Shown: piece by piece, positions 31,170 through 40,904 of the stretch
How the letters are laid out: each line of letters begins with the position of its first letter
Numbering within the stretch: the first letter of the stretch is position 1
NCBI GenBank assembly: GCA_031264145.1
Contig: JAISEK010000127.1
Location: 37,516 to 101,515 of the forward strand
DNA: 64,000 nucleotides
Source of the DNA: Deltaproteobacteria bacterium
GTDB taxonomy: Bacteria; Desulfobacterota; Desulfarculia; Adiutricales; Adiutricaceae
Reading direction: 5' to 3'
Notes under the pieces: generated by a model
The model's database searches: none
Seen by the model: only the letters and a program-made list of their open reading frames with translations
What the model was told of the DNA's origin: nothing
Translations under genes and position numbers: made by a program

Positions 31170-32255
31170 GTGCGCGCCAAAATAACAGACTGGCTTCTCC
31201 TGGCCGGGTCGTCCGTTGTCCTCGTCTTCCTGTTGGGGACCATTGGCTGCCCGGCCTCCCATTTCCTGGGGCCCATGGTCTCGGGCCTAATCATGTCCCT
31301 TTTGGGCCGGACGCCCAGGGTCCCGGCCTGGTCCTTTCCTCTGGCCAAGAGTTTCATCGGGGCCATGGTGGCCAGGGGCATCAGCCAGGGCTTCTGGGCC
31401 ATCCTGGCCGGCTCCTGGCCCTTCCTCGTGGCCGGGACGCTGTGGGCCCTCTTGCTGGGAGCCCTCATGTCCCTGGTCCTCTTGCGCCTGGGGGTCATGG
31501 GTAAGGAATCGGCCTTCTGGTGCCTCTCCCCGGGGGGCGCGTCCGTCATGGTGATGATGGCCGGCCAGTACGGCGGTGACATGGGCGTGGTGGCCTTCGC
31601 CCAGTATTTCAGGGTCCTGGTGATTTCCCTGGCCGCCATCATGGTCTCCAGCCTCCTCATGGATGCCGGCCCAGCGCGGGCCGCCGGCCCCGGGCTGTTC
31701 CCGCCCGTGCCCTGGGCAGACCTGGCCCTGACGCTCGTGGCGGTCGCCGTGGGCCTCCTGGTGGCCCGGCTCTTCCCCAGGTTCCCCGGCGGGCAGCTCT
31801 TGCTGCCGATGATCTTCGCCGGCCTCTCCAAGACCTTCCTGGGCCACTCCGTGTTCCTGCCCCCCTGGCTGCTTTACCCCTGCTACGCCCTGATGGGCTG
31901 GCGCATCGGCCTCAGCTTCTCCAGGGACAGCCTAAGTGCGATCGGCAGGATGATCCCGGGGCTCTTCGGCGGGATCATGGCCATGTTCCTGGGCTGCGCC
32001 GCCTTCGGCTGGCTCATGTCCGTGGGGGCCGGCATCGAGCCCCTGACAGCCTATCTGGCCTCCTGCCCAGGGGGCCTGGACGCCGTGACCATCATCGCGG
32101 CCAGCTCGGGGGCGGATCTGCCCTTCATCACGGCCATGCAGGCCATGCGTCTCATTCTGGTGATTAGCCTGGGGCCGTGGGTCTACGGCATGCTGACGAG
32201 GTTTTTTGGTGGGCGGCCTGATGGCGGCCCGGCCGGTGGTAAGGGAGGGGCATAG
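31170..32255 (+). CDS. AbrB-duplication-family membrane protein
   Basis: GCPASHFLGPMVSGLIMSLLGRTPRVP, SPGGASVMVMMAGQYGGDMGVVAFAQYFRVLVI, SCPGGLDAVTIIAASSGADLPFITAMQAMRLI. Confidence 0.88.
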   Translation: MRAKITDWLLLAGSSVVLVFLLGTIGCPASHFLGPMVSGLIMSLLGRTPRVPAWSFPLAKSFIGAMVARGISQGFWAILAGSWPFLVAGTLWALLLGALMSLVLLRLGVMGKESAFWCLSPGGASVMVMMAGQYGGDMGVVAFAQYFRVLVISLAAIMVSSLLMDAGPARAAGPGLFPPVPWADLALTLVAVAVGLLVARLFPRFPGGQLLLPMIFAGLSKTFLGHSVFLPPWLLYPCYALMGWRIGLSFSRDSLSAIGRMIPGLFGGIMAMFLGCAAFGWLMSVGAGIEPLTAYLASCPGGLDAVTIIAASSGADLPFITAMQAMRLILVISLGPWVYGMLTRFFGGRPDGGPAGGKGGA

Positions 32256-32484
32256 GGACGAGGCGTGCCAGAGGGCTCGAGGAGACCTGGCCACCCGGCG
32301 GCGTTCTGTCTATCAGGTTAGTATTTTTGGTCATCGCTGGAGACGGAGAGGGCTTTCGGGCCTGTTCCTGCCGGTCGCCATGAGAAGGAAGGCCCTGCGT
32401 CGAGGTTGGACGTGACCTGGACGACGATCACGTCTTGACCTGGATTCAGTCAATTGACCACAGGTCTTTTGACACAGGCCGCTC

Positions 32485-32910
32485 AATTAGCTTTCACTGA
32501 AAACAAATTAAAATTGAGAGTTTTCTTTTTATTGATTTTATTTCTATAATGATGAAAGTTTAAATTAAGGATGCAATTACACATTGTTTTATGTAATCCT
32601 ATCTCGTGGCCTGGCCACCGGCAGTGCCAGTTAACTTTCACTGAAAACAAGTGAAAGTTAACTGAATTTTCCTTAGCATGCTGAAAGGTAAGGCAACGGT
32701 GCAAGTTCAAGTCTTGGGTATTTTTTTGCTGAACGCTCATGTCGTAGGTTGAACAGGGTTCAGGTTATTTTTTTACAGATTGCAAATAAAATATAGATAA
32801 AAATTATAGTTAAAGATGTTGATTTAATGTTCTTTGTCGCCTGCGAGTCTCACGGCTTTGACGCCGACCACTTAATTAACTTTCACTGAAAATAAGTGAA
32901 AGTTAATCAA
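32485..32910. repeat. Palindromic repeat family (two strong copies, one degenerate)
   Basis: CAGTTAACTTTCACT-gaaaaca-AGTGAAAGTTAACTG (32628-32664); ATTAACTTTCACT-gaaaata-AGTGAAAGTTAAT (32875-32907); ctttcactgaaaacaaatta (about 32491-32510). Confidence 0.8.
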
Positions 32911-32989
32911 AAGCCACCTTGAATGCTGAAAACATGCCCCAATGACGAAAATCCAAATTCCGAGGGTTGGCCAAAGCTGTTTTCCGAGA

Positions 32990-34299
32990 GCGTGAATTGC
33001 GAGCTTAAGCTCCAATACACGGATGGGCATAAAAAGAACCGCCGTCGCGTTTGCCAACACTGAGGGCGGCAAATATATGTCGGCATTGACGACGATGGCA
33101 CCGTTGCCGGGCTGGACTACCCTGACGCTGTGGCGCGCCAGGTCAGCGACAGCATCCGTGACTCCATCAAGCCCGACATCATGCGCTGTATGCGCGTAGA
33201 CATCGATGAGTACGACGGCGTCAAGGTCGTAGTGGTCACGATCGAGCGTGGCGTTTACGTTCCATATTACATCGCCGATCGTGGATTGAAGCCATCCGGC
33301 GTGTTTGTGCGTGTCGGCTCGGAAACTGTTCCCGCCAGTGATGCGCATATCCGCCAGATGATAAAGGATGCCGACGGGGAACGCTACATTGCCAGTCGTT
33401 CAGTCGTTCTTTAATTCAAGAATTTACCTTCACCCGGACGTCAAGAGAGTTCGCCGATAAGAACCTGGCCTTTGATTTCCCACAGCATATGAGCCTCGGA
33501 ATTGTCGGTGAAAATGGCATATATTCTAACCTGGGCTTGCTTCTTTCAGAGCAATGCCAACATACTGTTAAAGTCGCCGTGTTTGAGGGAACTAACAAGT
33601 CCATTTTCAAGAGCCGCAAGGAGTTCGGCGGATCTTTAATTCTACAGCTGTATGAAGTCATTGAATACTTGGACTATTTAAACCTCATTGAGGCTAAAAT
33701 TGGTAAAGTCAGGCGTATTGAGCGACGTGACTATCCGATCGGCGCTATCCGCGAGGCTGTCCTCAATCTACTGGTGCACCGAGAATATGCGCTGTCGGCA
33801 AGCTAATTCGTCAACGTGTATGATGACCGAATGGAATTTTTGTCCGTTGGGGGACTTGCGCCCGGCATCTCGCTTGACGCGGTTATGTCAGGCGTGTCGC
33901 ATACCCGAAACGAGGGTCTCGCCAACGTATTCTACCATCTCGAGTTGGTCGAGGCTTATGGCACGGGGATAGCCCGGATTATGAGCGAACTATGCCGATT
34001 GTGCCAGCAAGCCGGAAATCAAAGTCACCGACACCAGTTTCTTGTTGGTTCTCCCAAAGTCGCGTCGTGGGCCGGCGAACGTCCGGCTGAGCGATAAGGA
34101 GCGGGTCGTCATGGCGATGATTGGCCGCGACGGATTCGCGACGGCGAAAACCGTCGCGAAGGAACTCGGTCTTGGAGCGACTCAGGGACACAACATACTT
34201 AAGCGAATGCTTCTCTCCGGCTGGCTTGTCTCCAGCCGCAACGGTCGCAGGATGGAGTACAGGGCGGATCCGCCCCAGGGGAAAGTGGCTGGGCGGTGA
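32990..34299 (+). pseudogene. AlbA_2/Schlafen-type ATP-binding transcriptional regulator, broken by several frameshifts
   Basis: Pieces in different frames: VNCELKLQYTDGHKKNRRRV / VAFANTEGGK / IDDDGTVAGLDYPDAVARQVSDSIRDSIKPDI / AIREAVLNLLVHREYA / DRMEFLSVGGLAPGISLD / NEGLANVFYHLELVEAYGTGIARIM / winged-helix C-terminus. Confidence 0.85.
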
Positions 34300-34438
34300 G
34301 GAGGGCGGATCCGGCCTTCAATCCCTATGCGGTCCATTAGGCTCATCCTGGCCGTTGGCCTGGGCCCGTGGTCCCACGGCTTGGCTGAAGGTGGCTTCGG
34401 CTGGCGGCGGTCGGCTGGCCCGACCCAGGTGGCGGGGC

Positions 34439-35383
34439 CTAAGGACAAAGCCTGTCTATGGGGTTGAAGAGGCCGGGCTTACGGAGGACTTCCCGGTAGC
34501 CCTGGGTGGACTTGGGGTGGCCGCTGGAGCCGGAGAGGGACTCCAGGCTGGAAAGGACCCGGGCCTGTGCCTGTCGGTCCCGCAAGGCCGCCCAGAGATA
34601 GAAGGCCCTGTCGAGGCTGGCGGCGGCCAGGAGCGGCCGTCCTGTCTTGGCCTGGATCCCGGCCAGGGTCTCCAGGTCCTGGGCCAGACCCCGCTGGTTC
34701 TCGTTCTTGCGGTCCAGTTCCAGGGCCAGGTCCAGGAAGCGCTCGGCCTGGCCCTCGTCACCGTCCTCCAGGGCCGAAATGGCGGCCAGGTTGTAGGCGT
34801 CGGCCACGGCCGACTCTGGCGCGCCGGGCTCAGCGGCCTCGGCCAGAGCCTGGGCGGCGTATTCCTTCCAGGCGGCGTTCCCGGCGGCCATCTCCAGCCT
34901 GGCCAGATTGCAGTGGTAAAGAATCGGGCCAAGACCCTTGGCCGTGGCCTCCTGGGCCGCCTGGCCCCACATCTCCCTGGCGTCGTCCGCTCGGCCGGCC
35001 CGGAGGGCCAGGAGGCCTAGGTTCCCGAGGACGCTGTCGAGTTCGGGCCTCGCGTCAAGGGAGACCGAAAGCTCCAGGGCCCGCTCCAGGACCAGTGCCG
35101 CCCCGTCCAGGTCATCCTGGGACATCAGGGCCGCTCCCCTTGCGTTCAGCGACTTGACTATCAGGGGCACGTCGTCGGCCAGTCTGGCCTGCTCCAGGCC
35201 AAGCTCGAAATAGCGGTCGGCCTCGGCGGGGCAGCCCCTCTGGAACCAGTGGTTGCCCCTGCCCAGGGCATCCTTGGCCTGGGCCAGATGGAATGGGTCC
35301 TGGGGCGGCATGGGGCCGCAGCCGCCGGCGAGAATGGCCAAAGACAGTCCGATTAGGGCCAGGCAAGTTGTTGTAGTGCTCAT
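34439..35383 (-). CDS. TPR-type lipoprotein
   Basis: Lipobox ILAGGCG; repeated helices (YFELGLEQARLADDVPLIVKSLNARGAALM). Confidence 0.75.
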   Translation of the reverse strand: MSTTTTCLALIGLSLAILAGGCGPMPPQDPFHLAQAKDALGRGNHWFQRGCPAEADRYFELGLEQARLADDVPLIVKSLNARGAALMSQDDLDGAALVLERALELSVSLDARPELDSVLGNLGLLALRAGRADDAREMWGQAAQEATAKGLGPILYHCNLARLEMAAGNAAWKEYAAQALAEAAEPGAPESAVADAYNLAAISALEDGDEGQAERFLDLALELDRKNENQRGLAQDLETLAGIQAKTGRPLLAAASLDRAFYLWAALRDRQAQARVLSSLESLSGSSGHPKSTQGYREVLRKPGLFNPIDRLCP

Positions 35384-35719
35384 TTTATTACTTTTACTAA
35401 ATAAAACAATTATTTACTTTTTTGCGAATTTAAACCAATAATATTAAAATATTATGATGTTTTTCAAGTCTTAGGCCAGTAAAAGATATGCTTAATTGTT
35501 TGTTGAAAGCTAAAAGTGTTATTTTAAATGTATTAATAGTTCTAATTTTTCATCTCTTTAGTTAATATTTTATATAAGCAAGTAAATTTAATGAAAATTA
35601 AATATAACTAGCATAAAATTTTATATAACACTTGTTTGCATGTAATTTAAATTGTTAGAAAGTTGATTATGCTGTAAAAAATATAAAAAGACATCAATAA
35701 AGATCAGTCTTTATATCTA

Positions 35720-36640
35720 TTATCTGTCCCTGGCCGGGAGCGTCAAGGCGTCCGGCGGCAGGTCCGGGGAAAGGTTACCCCGGATCAGGAAGTTGCGCTT
35801 GACCGAGTCCAGAACCTGGTTGACGTCCCTGAGCCCTTCCCTGGCCCCCCTGGCCACCTCGGGGAAGGAGCTGGTGCCTGACTCGACCTGGCTGAGGATT
35901 CTGTCGATCTTGGCGGTCATGCTGGGCAGATCCCGGCCAAGGATGGCGGCCGAGGAGTTGAGGCTCTCGCTGACGCCCCTCAGTTCCTTAAGGAGGGCCA
36001 GAATCTCGTTGTAGGCGTCGTCGGTGGTGAAGAGCTGGCCCACCAGGCCCTCGCCGGAGGCCACCTGGCCGGTTATGCGCTGGAGGTTGCCCATGGTCCC
36101 CAGGATTGGCCCCTGGGAGTCCTGGAGCTGGAAGGTGAGGCTGGTCAGGTTGGCCATGATCTCCTCGAACTGCTCCAGCTTGTCCCGCAACTGCAGAGTG
36201 GCCAGGACGTCGTCCACGGTGGTCGGGTCCTCGGCCGGGATCTGGCCGTTCCTCGGGATGGGCAGGCTGGCCTTGCTGCCAGGGGTGATCTCGATGTACT
36301 CCTTCCCGATGAGGGTCGGGCTCTTGATGTTGGCCTGGCTGTCGCCCTTGATCCTCTCGGCGTACTCGCTCTGGATGATGAGGCGCATGATGACGTTGTT
36401 GGTCTTGGTGATCTCCAGGCTTTTGACCCGCCCGACGTCGATTTGGAGGAACCGTACCTTGACCCCGGGCAGGATGCCGTAGCCTTCATGGTAGAGGACG
36501 AAGTAGTCCGTGTAGCTTTGGAACCAGTCCCGCCCAACGCCGACTATGACCATGACCGTCAAGAGGAAGCCAAAGCAGCAGAACAGGATGAGCCCGGCTA
36601 TTTTCTCAGCCGTTGAGTATGGAAGTTTCATCGTTTCCAC
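35720..36640 (-). CDS. MCE/MlaD-family substrate-binding protein
   Basis: N-terminal TM, then EGYGILPGVKVRFLQIDVGRVKSLEI, SPTLIGKEYIEITPGS; coiled C-terminal region. Confidence 0.87.
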   Translation of the reverse strand: METMKLPYSTAEKIAGLILFCCFGFLLTVMVIVGVGRDWFQSYTDYFVLYHEGYGILPGVKVRFLQIDVGRVKSLEITKTNNVIMRLIIQSEYAERIKGDSQANIKSPTLIGKEYIEITPGSKASLPIPRNGQIPAEDPTTVDDVLATLQLRDKLEQFEEIMANLTSLTFQLQDSQGPILGTMGNLQRITGQVASGEGLVGQLFTTDDAYNEILALLKELRGVSESLNSSAAILGRDLPSMTAKIDRILSQVESGTSSFPEVARGAREGLRDVNQVLDSVKRNFLIRGNLSPDLPPDALTLPARDR

Positions 36641-37325
36641 GCCATGATTTTGAGGGGATGGCCTCCAGGCTGAGGATGCGGTCGAACTGCCCCTCAGGGT
36701 AGCCGGCGGCCAGGCGTCCTAGGACCAGGACGGCCCCTACGGAGGCGGCCTTCTCCTTCATGGCGCCGAGGACGCGGCCCAGGAGCCCTGGGCCCAGGAG
36801 GTCCAGGGGCCTCTCAAGGACGAAAAGGGTGGGCCGGCGGGAAATGGCCAGGGCGGCCTGGGCGGCGTAGCTGTCCGGCCCCGACAGGCCCGCCGGATCC
36901 AGGCTGGCCAGGGCGGTAAGGCCCAGGGCCTCCAGGCAGCCCATGGCCAGCCTCCCGGCCTGACCGGGGAAGGCGCCCTGGTTGTATTCCAGGTCCAGGC
37001 ACATGCTCTGGAAGAGCGTCGCGTTTGGGAGGAGCCCGCTACTGGGACCGACCAGGGCCAGCCGGCGGGCAAACCGCAGCCGTCCCTGGAAATCGCACTC
37101 GTCGGGAAGTCCCCGGCCCTGCCAGAGGAGTTCCCCCTGGGGCTCGGCCTGTCCAGCGGCAAGGAGGGCCAGGGCGGCCAGGATCTCCTGATCGGGGTGG
37201 AGGGCCAGCAGGGCCTGGCCGGGCCAGACGGCCAGGTCGGGGAGGGGGATGGCCGGACGGCCTGCCTGGCCGAGAAGGAGGCCCCGCCAGGAAAAGACCG
37301 ATGCCCCAGGGCCGCCGTCAGCCAT
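36606..37325 (-). CDS. Degenerate MlaF-like ABC ATPase homologue
   Basis: Position between mlaD- and mlaE-like genes; ABC-like layout (FARRLALVGPSSGLLPNATLFQSMCLDLEY..., LSGPDSYAAQAALAISRRPTLFVLERPLDLLGPG) but no intact Walker A/B. Confidence 0.7.
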   Translation of the reverse strand: MADGGPGASVFSWRGLLLGQAGRPAIPLPDLAVWPGQALLALHPDQEILAALALLAAGQAEPQGELLWQGRGLPDECDFQGRLRFARRLALVGPSSGLLPNATLFQSMCLDLEYNQGAFPGQAGRLAMGCLEALGLTALASLDPAGLSGPDSYAAQAALAISRRPTLFVLERPLDLLGPGLLGRVLGAMKEKAASVGAVLVLGRLAAGYPEGQFDRILSLEAIPSKSWRGNDETSILNG

Positions 37326-38211
37326 AGAAGACCGTCACCAGGACGCCGGCCAGCGTGGCGTAGAAGAAGGCCTCGGTCATGGCCCTCCTGGTCAGGCCCG
37401 TCAACCGCCGGAAGGCCCCGACGGGGATCTGGAAGGCGTTGTAGAGGCAGAAGAAGCCCAGGGCCGAGCTTATCAGGAGGATCTTCACCAGGAGCATGAA
37501 CATCATGTAGGGCTCCATGGCCAGGAAAAGGTCCGAGGCGTACTCGACCAGCGGCAGGTCGATGGCCTGGGTTATGCCCCAGAAGGCCCCCAGCATGGAG
37601 GCCAGGTTGATTATGAGCATGAGGCCGGGGAAGGCCAGGATCAGGGCGATGATGCGGGGAAAGGCCAGGACATGCTCCGGGGGGATGCCCATGAGCACCA
37701 GGGGCCTGAACTCGCCCGAGCATTTCGACAGCGACACCTCAAGGGCCATGGGCCCGCCGTAGGTCATGATTAGGGCCATGGTCGCCAGGATGGGGGTGAT
37801 TTCCTGGAGGTGGACGGTTATGAGGAGCCCGGAGAGCATCGTCGGGCCAGGCACGTTCTCCAGGACACCGAACCAGATGACCGTCCACAGGACGCCCATC
37901 ATCAGGCCGAAGATGGACAGGAGCAGGAACGACCTCCAGAATATCTCCAGCACCTGGGCCAGCATGAGGCGGCGGACCATCCTCCTCCGGGAGGCGGGGC
38001 CTAGCAATCCCCCTGCGGCCAGAAAGACAAGGCGGCCGGCGAAGGCGGCCTGGTCCTGGCGTCGCCTGACCCACTGCCCGGAAAAACGGCCCAGGCCCCC
38101 CAGAAGGGCCCAAGGCCGCGACTCGCGTCCCGGGCCCCCTCCACGGGGAAGGCCGTCCTGCCCGCCGGCCCGCGGATCAGAGCGGGATCTCGATATCGCG
38201 CTGGCCGGCAC
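37318..38211 (-). CDS. MlaE-family permease (true start probably internal)
   Basis: FRSFLLLSIFGLMMGVLWTVIWFGVLENV...ALIMTYGGPMALEVSLSKCSGEFRPLVLMGIPPEHVLAFPRIIALILAFPGLMLI. Confidence 0.85.
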   Translation of the reverse strand: MPASAISRSRSDPRAGGQDGLPRGGGPGRESRPWALLGGLGRFSGQWVRRRQDQAAFAGRLVFLAAGGLLGPASRRRMVRRLMLAQVLEIFWRSFLLLSIFGLMMGVLWTVIWFGVLENVPGPTMLSGLLITVHLQEITPILATMALIMTYGGPMALEVSLSKCSGEFRPLVLMGIPPEHVLAFPRIIALILAFPGLMLIINLASMLGAFWGITQAIDLPLVEYASDLFLAMEPYMMFMLLVKILLISSALGFFCLYNAFQIPVGAFRRLTGLTRRAMTEAFFYATLAGVLVTVFYG

Positions 38212-38905
38212 CGGTCTTGAACGTAAGGTTGAGCTTGGACGGCTTGCCGGCCTCGGACGGGAAGTACAGGAGGCCGTTGCCCGTCTGCCCGGCGGCCACG
38301 GTGGCGTGGTCGATGTCCCTGGTCGAGAAGTCCCTCTGGATCTGGGCGTCGGTGTCGGAGTCCATCCCGCTCTGGCCGATGGAGGAGACTATGCCTATGG
38401 CCGCCCCGGCCGCGGCCCCCTTGGCCGCCCCTGTGGCCACGGAGGTGCCGGTGACCACGCCGACAGCCGCCCCCAGGATGCCGCCTGCCAGGCCCCACAG
38501 GAGGGAACGCCTGACCCCCTGCTCACCCGTGAGGCCGCCCGAGGTGTGCTCGTCGATGCGCCGGTGGACCACGTCGGAGGGCAGCACCTCCCACAGAAGC
38601 CCCTCGTCATCCTGCATGGTGGCCCTGGAGAGGACCAGGGATGCCTCGGGCTGGTCGTTCTCCACGGCCAGCTGGACCGGGATGACGCCGGCCCTGGTGA
38701 CGTCGAAGCCGAAGAAGCGGGCCGCCTCCTTGCTGTCGTAGAGGGCATGGGCCCCGACGCGGCCCTCGGGGAACTGGGCCTTGTTGGCGTACCCGTCCAT
38801 CGAGCGGATCGGGATTGGCTTGAACTCATAGCGCGGGGCGCAGGACATGGACACCATGGCCACGGCTAACAACACGATGACTGGAATGGTCTTTAGATGA
38901 CGCAT
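38177..38905 (-). CDS. Lipoprotein with glycine-zipper-like segment
   Basis: Lipobox AMVSMSCAP; GLAGGILGAAVGVVTGTSVATGAAKGAAAGAAIGIVSSIG. Confidence 0.7.
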   Translation of the reverse strand: MRHLKTIPVIVLLAVAMVSMSCAPRYEFKPIPIRSMDGYANKAQFPEGRVGAHALYDSKEAARFFGFDVTRAGVIPVQLAVENDQPEASLVLSRATMQDDEGLLWEVLPSDVVHRRIDEHTSGGLTGEQGVRRSLLWGLAGGILGAAVGVVTGTSVATGAAKGAAAGAAIGIVSSIGQSGMDSDTDAQIQRDFSTRDIDHATVAAGQTGNGLLYFPSEAGKPSKLNLTFKTGAGQRDIEIPL

Positions 38906-39148
38906 GATTCAGGGTAGGCTCCAAAATAGGGAAGGGGGTTGGCCAGGTGCCAGGTGATGACGCCCGGGCATGGCATTGTCCAGGGTGCAAAGGCCTGGGG
39001 GCTGGAAGGCCCCAAGGTTCCCCTGGGCCTTCCCGTATTGGCGGCCTCGGGGCCCCTTTTCGTGCGAAGCCGGAAAAATGCCGGCAGGCAAAGTGTTGCT
39101 GTCGCGGCGGATGGGCAAGAAGAGCGCGACGCGCGCCTGACGCCGGGA

Positions 39149-39660
39149 CTACATGGCCCCCAGTTCCTCGGCCGAGAGGACGAAATCGATGTTCAGGAGA
39201 ATTTTGACGCCGTCGTTGGTCTTGGCCATACCCAGGATGAAATTGATGTCGATGGTCGAGCCGAAGGCCGGGGCCGGCTCGATGTCGTGGGCTTGGATGT
39301 TGATGACCTCGGAGACTGTGTCCACGACGATGCCGATAGGGATGTTGTTCGTGAGACCCTTGACCTCGACCACGATGATGGAGGTGCGCTCGGTGTACTC
39401 CTCCTCGGGCAGCCCGAACTTCAGCCTCAGATCGACCACCGGGATGACTTGGCCGCGCAGGTTGATGACTCCCTTCAGGAAGGACGGGGTCTGGGGCACG
39501 GGGGTCACCGGTAGCATGCCGATAATCTCCCTGACCTTGAGGATGCCGATGCCGTAACCTTCCTCGGCCAGCTGGAAGGTGAGGTATTTGCCGTCGTTCT
39601 CGGTGGGGGCGTTCTGGAAATCGGTCTTGTGAACCTGTTCAGCTTCGGACAGGTGGGACT
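39149..39660 (-). CDS. cheW: Chemotaxis coupling protein CheW; 5' end unclear
   Basis: ENDGKYLTFQLAEEGYGIGILKVREIIGMLPVTPVPQTPSFLKGVINLRGQVIPVVDLRLKFG; reading extends upstream of the listed ATG. Confidence 0.88.
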
Positions 39661-40814
39661 CCAGCCGGTTGCGTCTGAGATTGGTTGGAAAATGAAGTCG
39701 GCCTAATTTAAGGCATAATTATCTTACTAAACAAAAACAATAATGTCCAGTTCGAGAACGGGGTCCGAAAAATAGCAAAATCCATGTCTTTTGGGTCTAA
39801 AACCAGAAACCAGGGCGGTCTTTCCGAGGCCAGCCAACATAGCTCTGCGTCTCCTGGCAGGGCGGGAGGTGGCCGCCTCTGGGGCGGACTATGGCGGACA
39901 TTAACCGAGACCAAGGGTTGATGCTCATGTAAAACCAGCCACCACTTGAGAACAAGGGTGGCCGACCAACCGTTTCTAAATGGAGAAAAATATCTCGCTA
40001 TTAATAATATTTTGTTTAAACATATCATTTCTAGCGGATAAAAATTTTTTATATGATAATTTACAAGTAAAATAATTATTATATTGCCAATATTAAAATT
40101 AATAATAAAAAATATATTTAGCTATCTGTTGCTATTATATAATTGATATATTGTAAAAAAATAAAATAATAAGTGACAAAACAAATTAATAACACAAAAT
40201 ATTTAGTCTTGTCAGGTAATAAGTCAGGAAAGTATCTTTACTATGATGGCATGTACTAGATTAATGATCAATAATACTATGATATGACTATTATTGTATT
40301 ATTTTGATTGATTATACTGCTAATTTTAGTATTTATTCTTGATATAAGTGTCAGTCAGTGAAATAAAATACCTCAAGACATAAAATAGTCGCTATAAAGC
40401 GAGAGGGTATGTGGCTAAGTATTTATACAGAAGCGATAACATATTTTTATATTGCATAAGTTACAAAAACAAAAAAACAAAAAACTAATACTGAATTATG
40501 ATAATAAATATATATTCAATTAATATATAAATATTATATAAATATTATTCTTAAAGCCTATATATAAATTTATCTAATAAAATTGACATAATAATTAAAC
40601 AAATAACAATATAAACTAATTATTATATTTCTATAACTACAGAAACAATATTGCTATATATATGATGATATTTTAGCTATATAAGAGAAAATATAACCGA
40701 TCAAATGATCGCCGACTATATATAAAATCAAGGTAGCGACTTAGATTATAACTTTAAAATTGACTAAATATCTCTCATGCGGCTTAAGCCGAATGACGTC
40801 TTCTGTCTTTAAGA

Positions 40815-40904
40815 CCACCGGCTTCAGCCGGTGGTAAGGAATGACACTCTTTTGAGCGGTATTAGTAGCTTATATATTTTGAAGCCACCAGCTTTAGCTG
40901 GCGG
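40815..40904. repeat. Pair of IS200/IS605-end-like or REP-like hairpins
   Basis: CCACCGGCTTCAGCCGGTGG (40815-40834) and CCACCAGCTTTAGCTGGCGG (40885-40904). Confidence 0.65.

Noticed and set aside
32485-32910. CRISPR array
   Set aside because: Repeats are long palindromes with irregular spacing, only 2-3 copies and no cas genes
39708-40028. 106-aa minus ORF upstream of cheW
   Set aside because: No recognisable family; composition inconsistent along its length; likely chance ORF at the GC/AT transition
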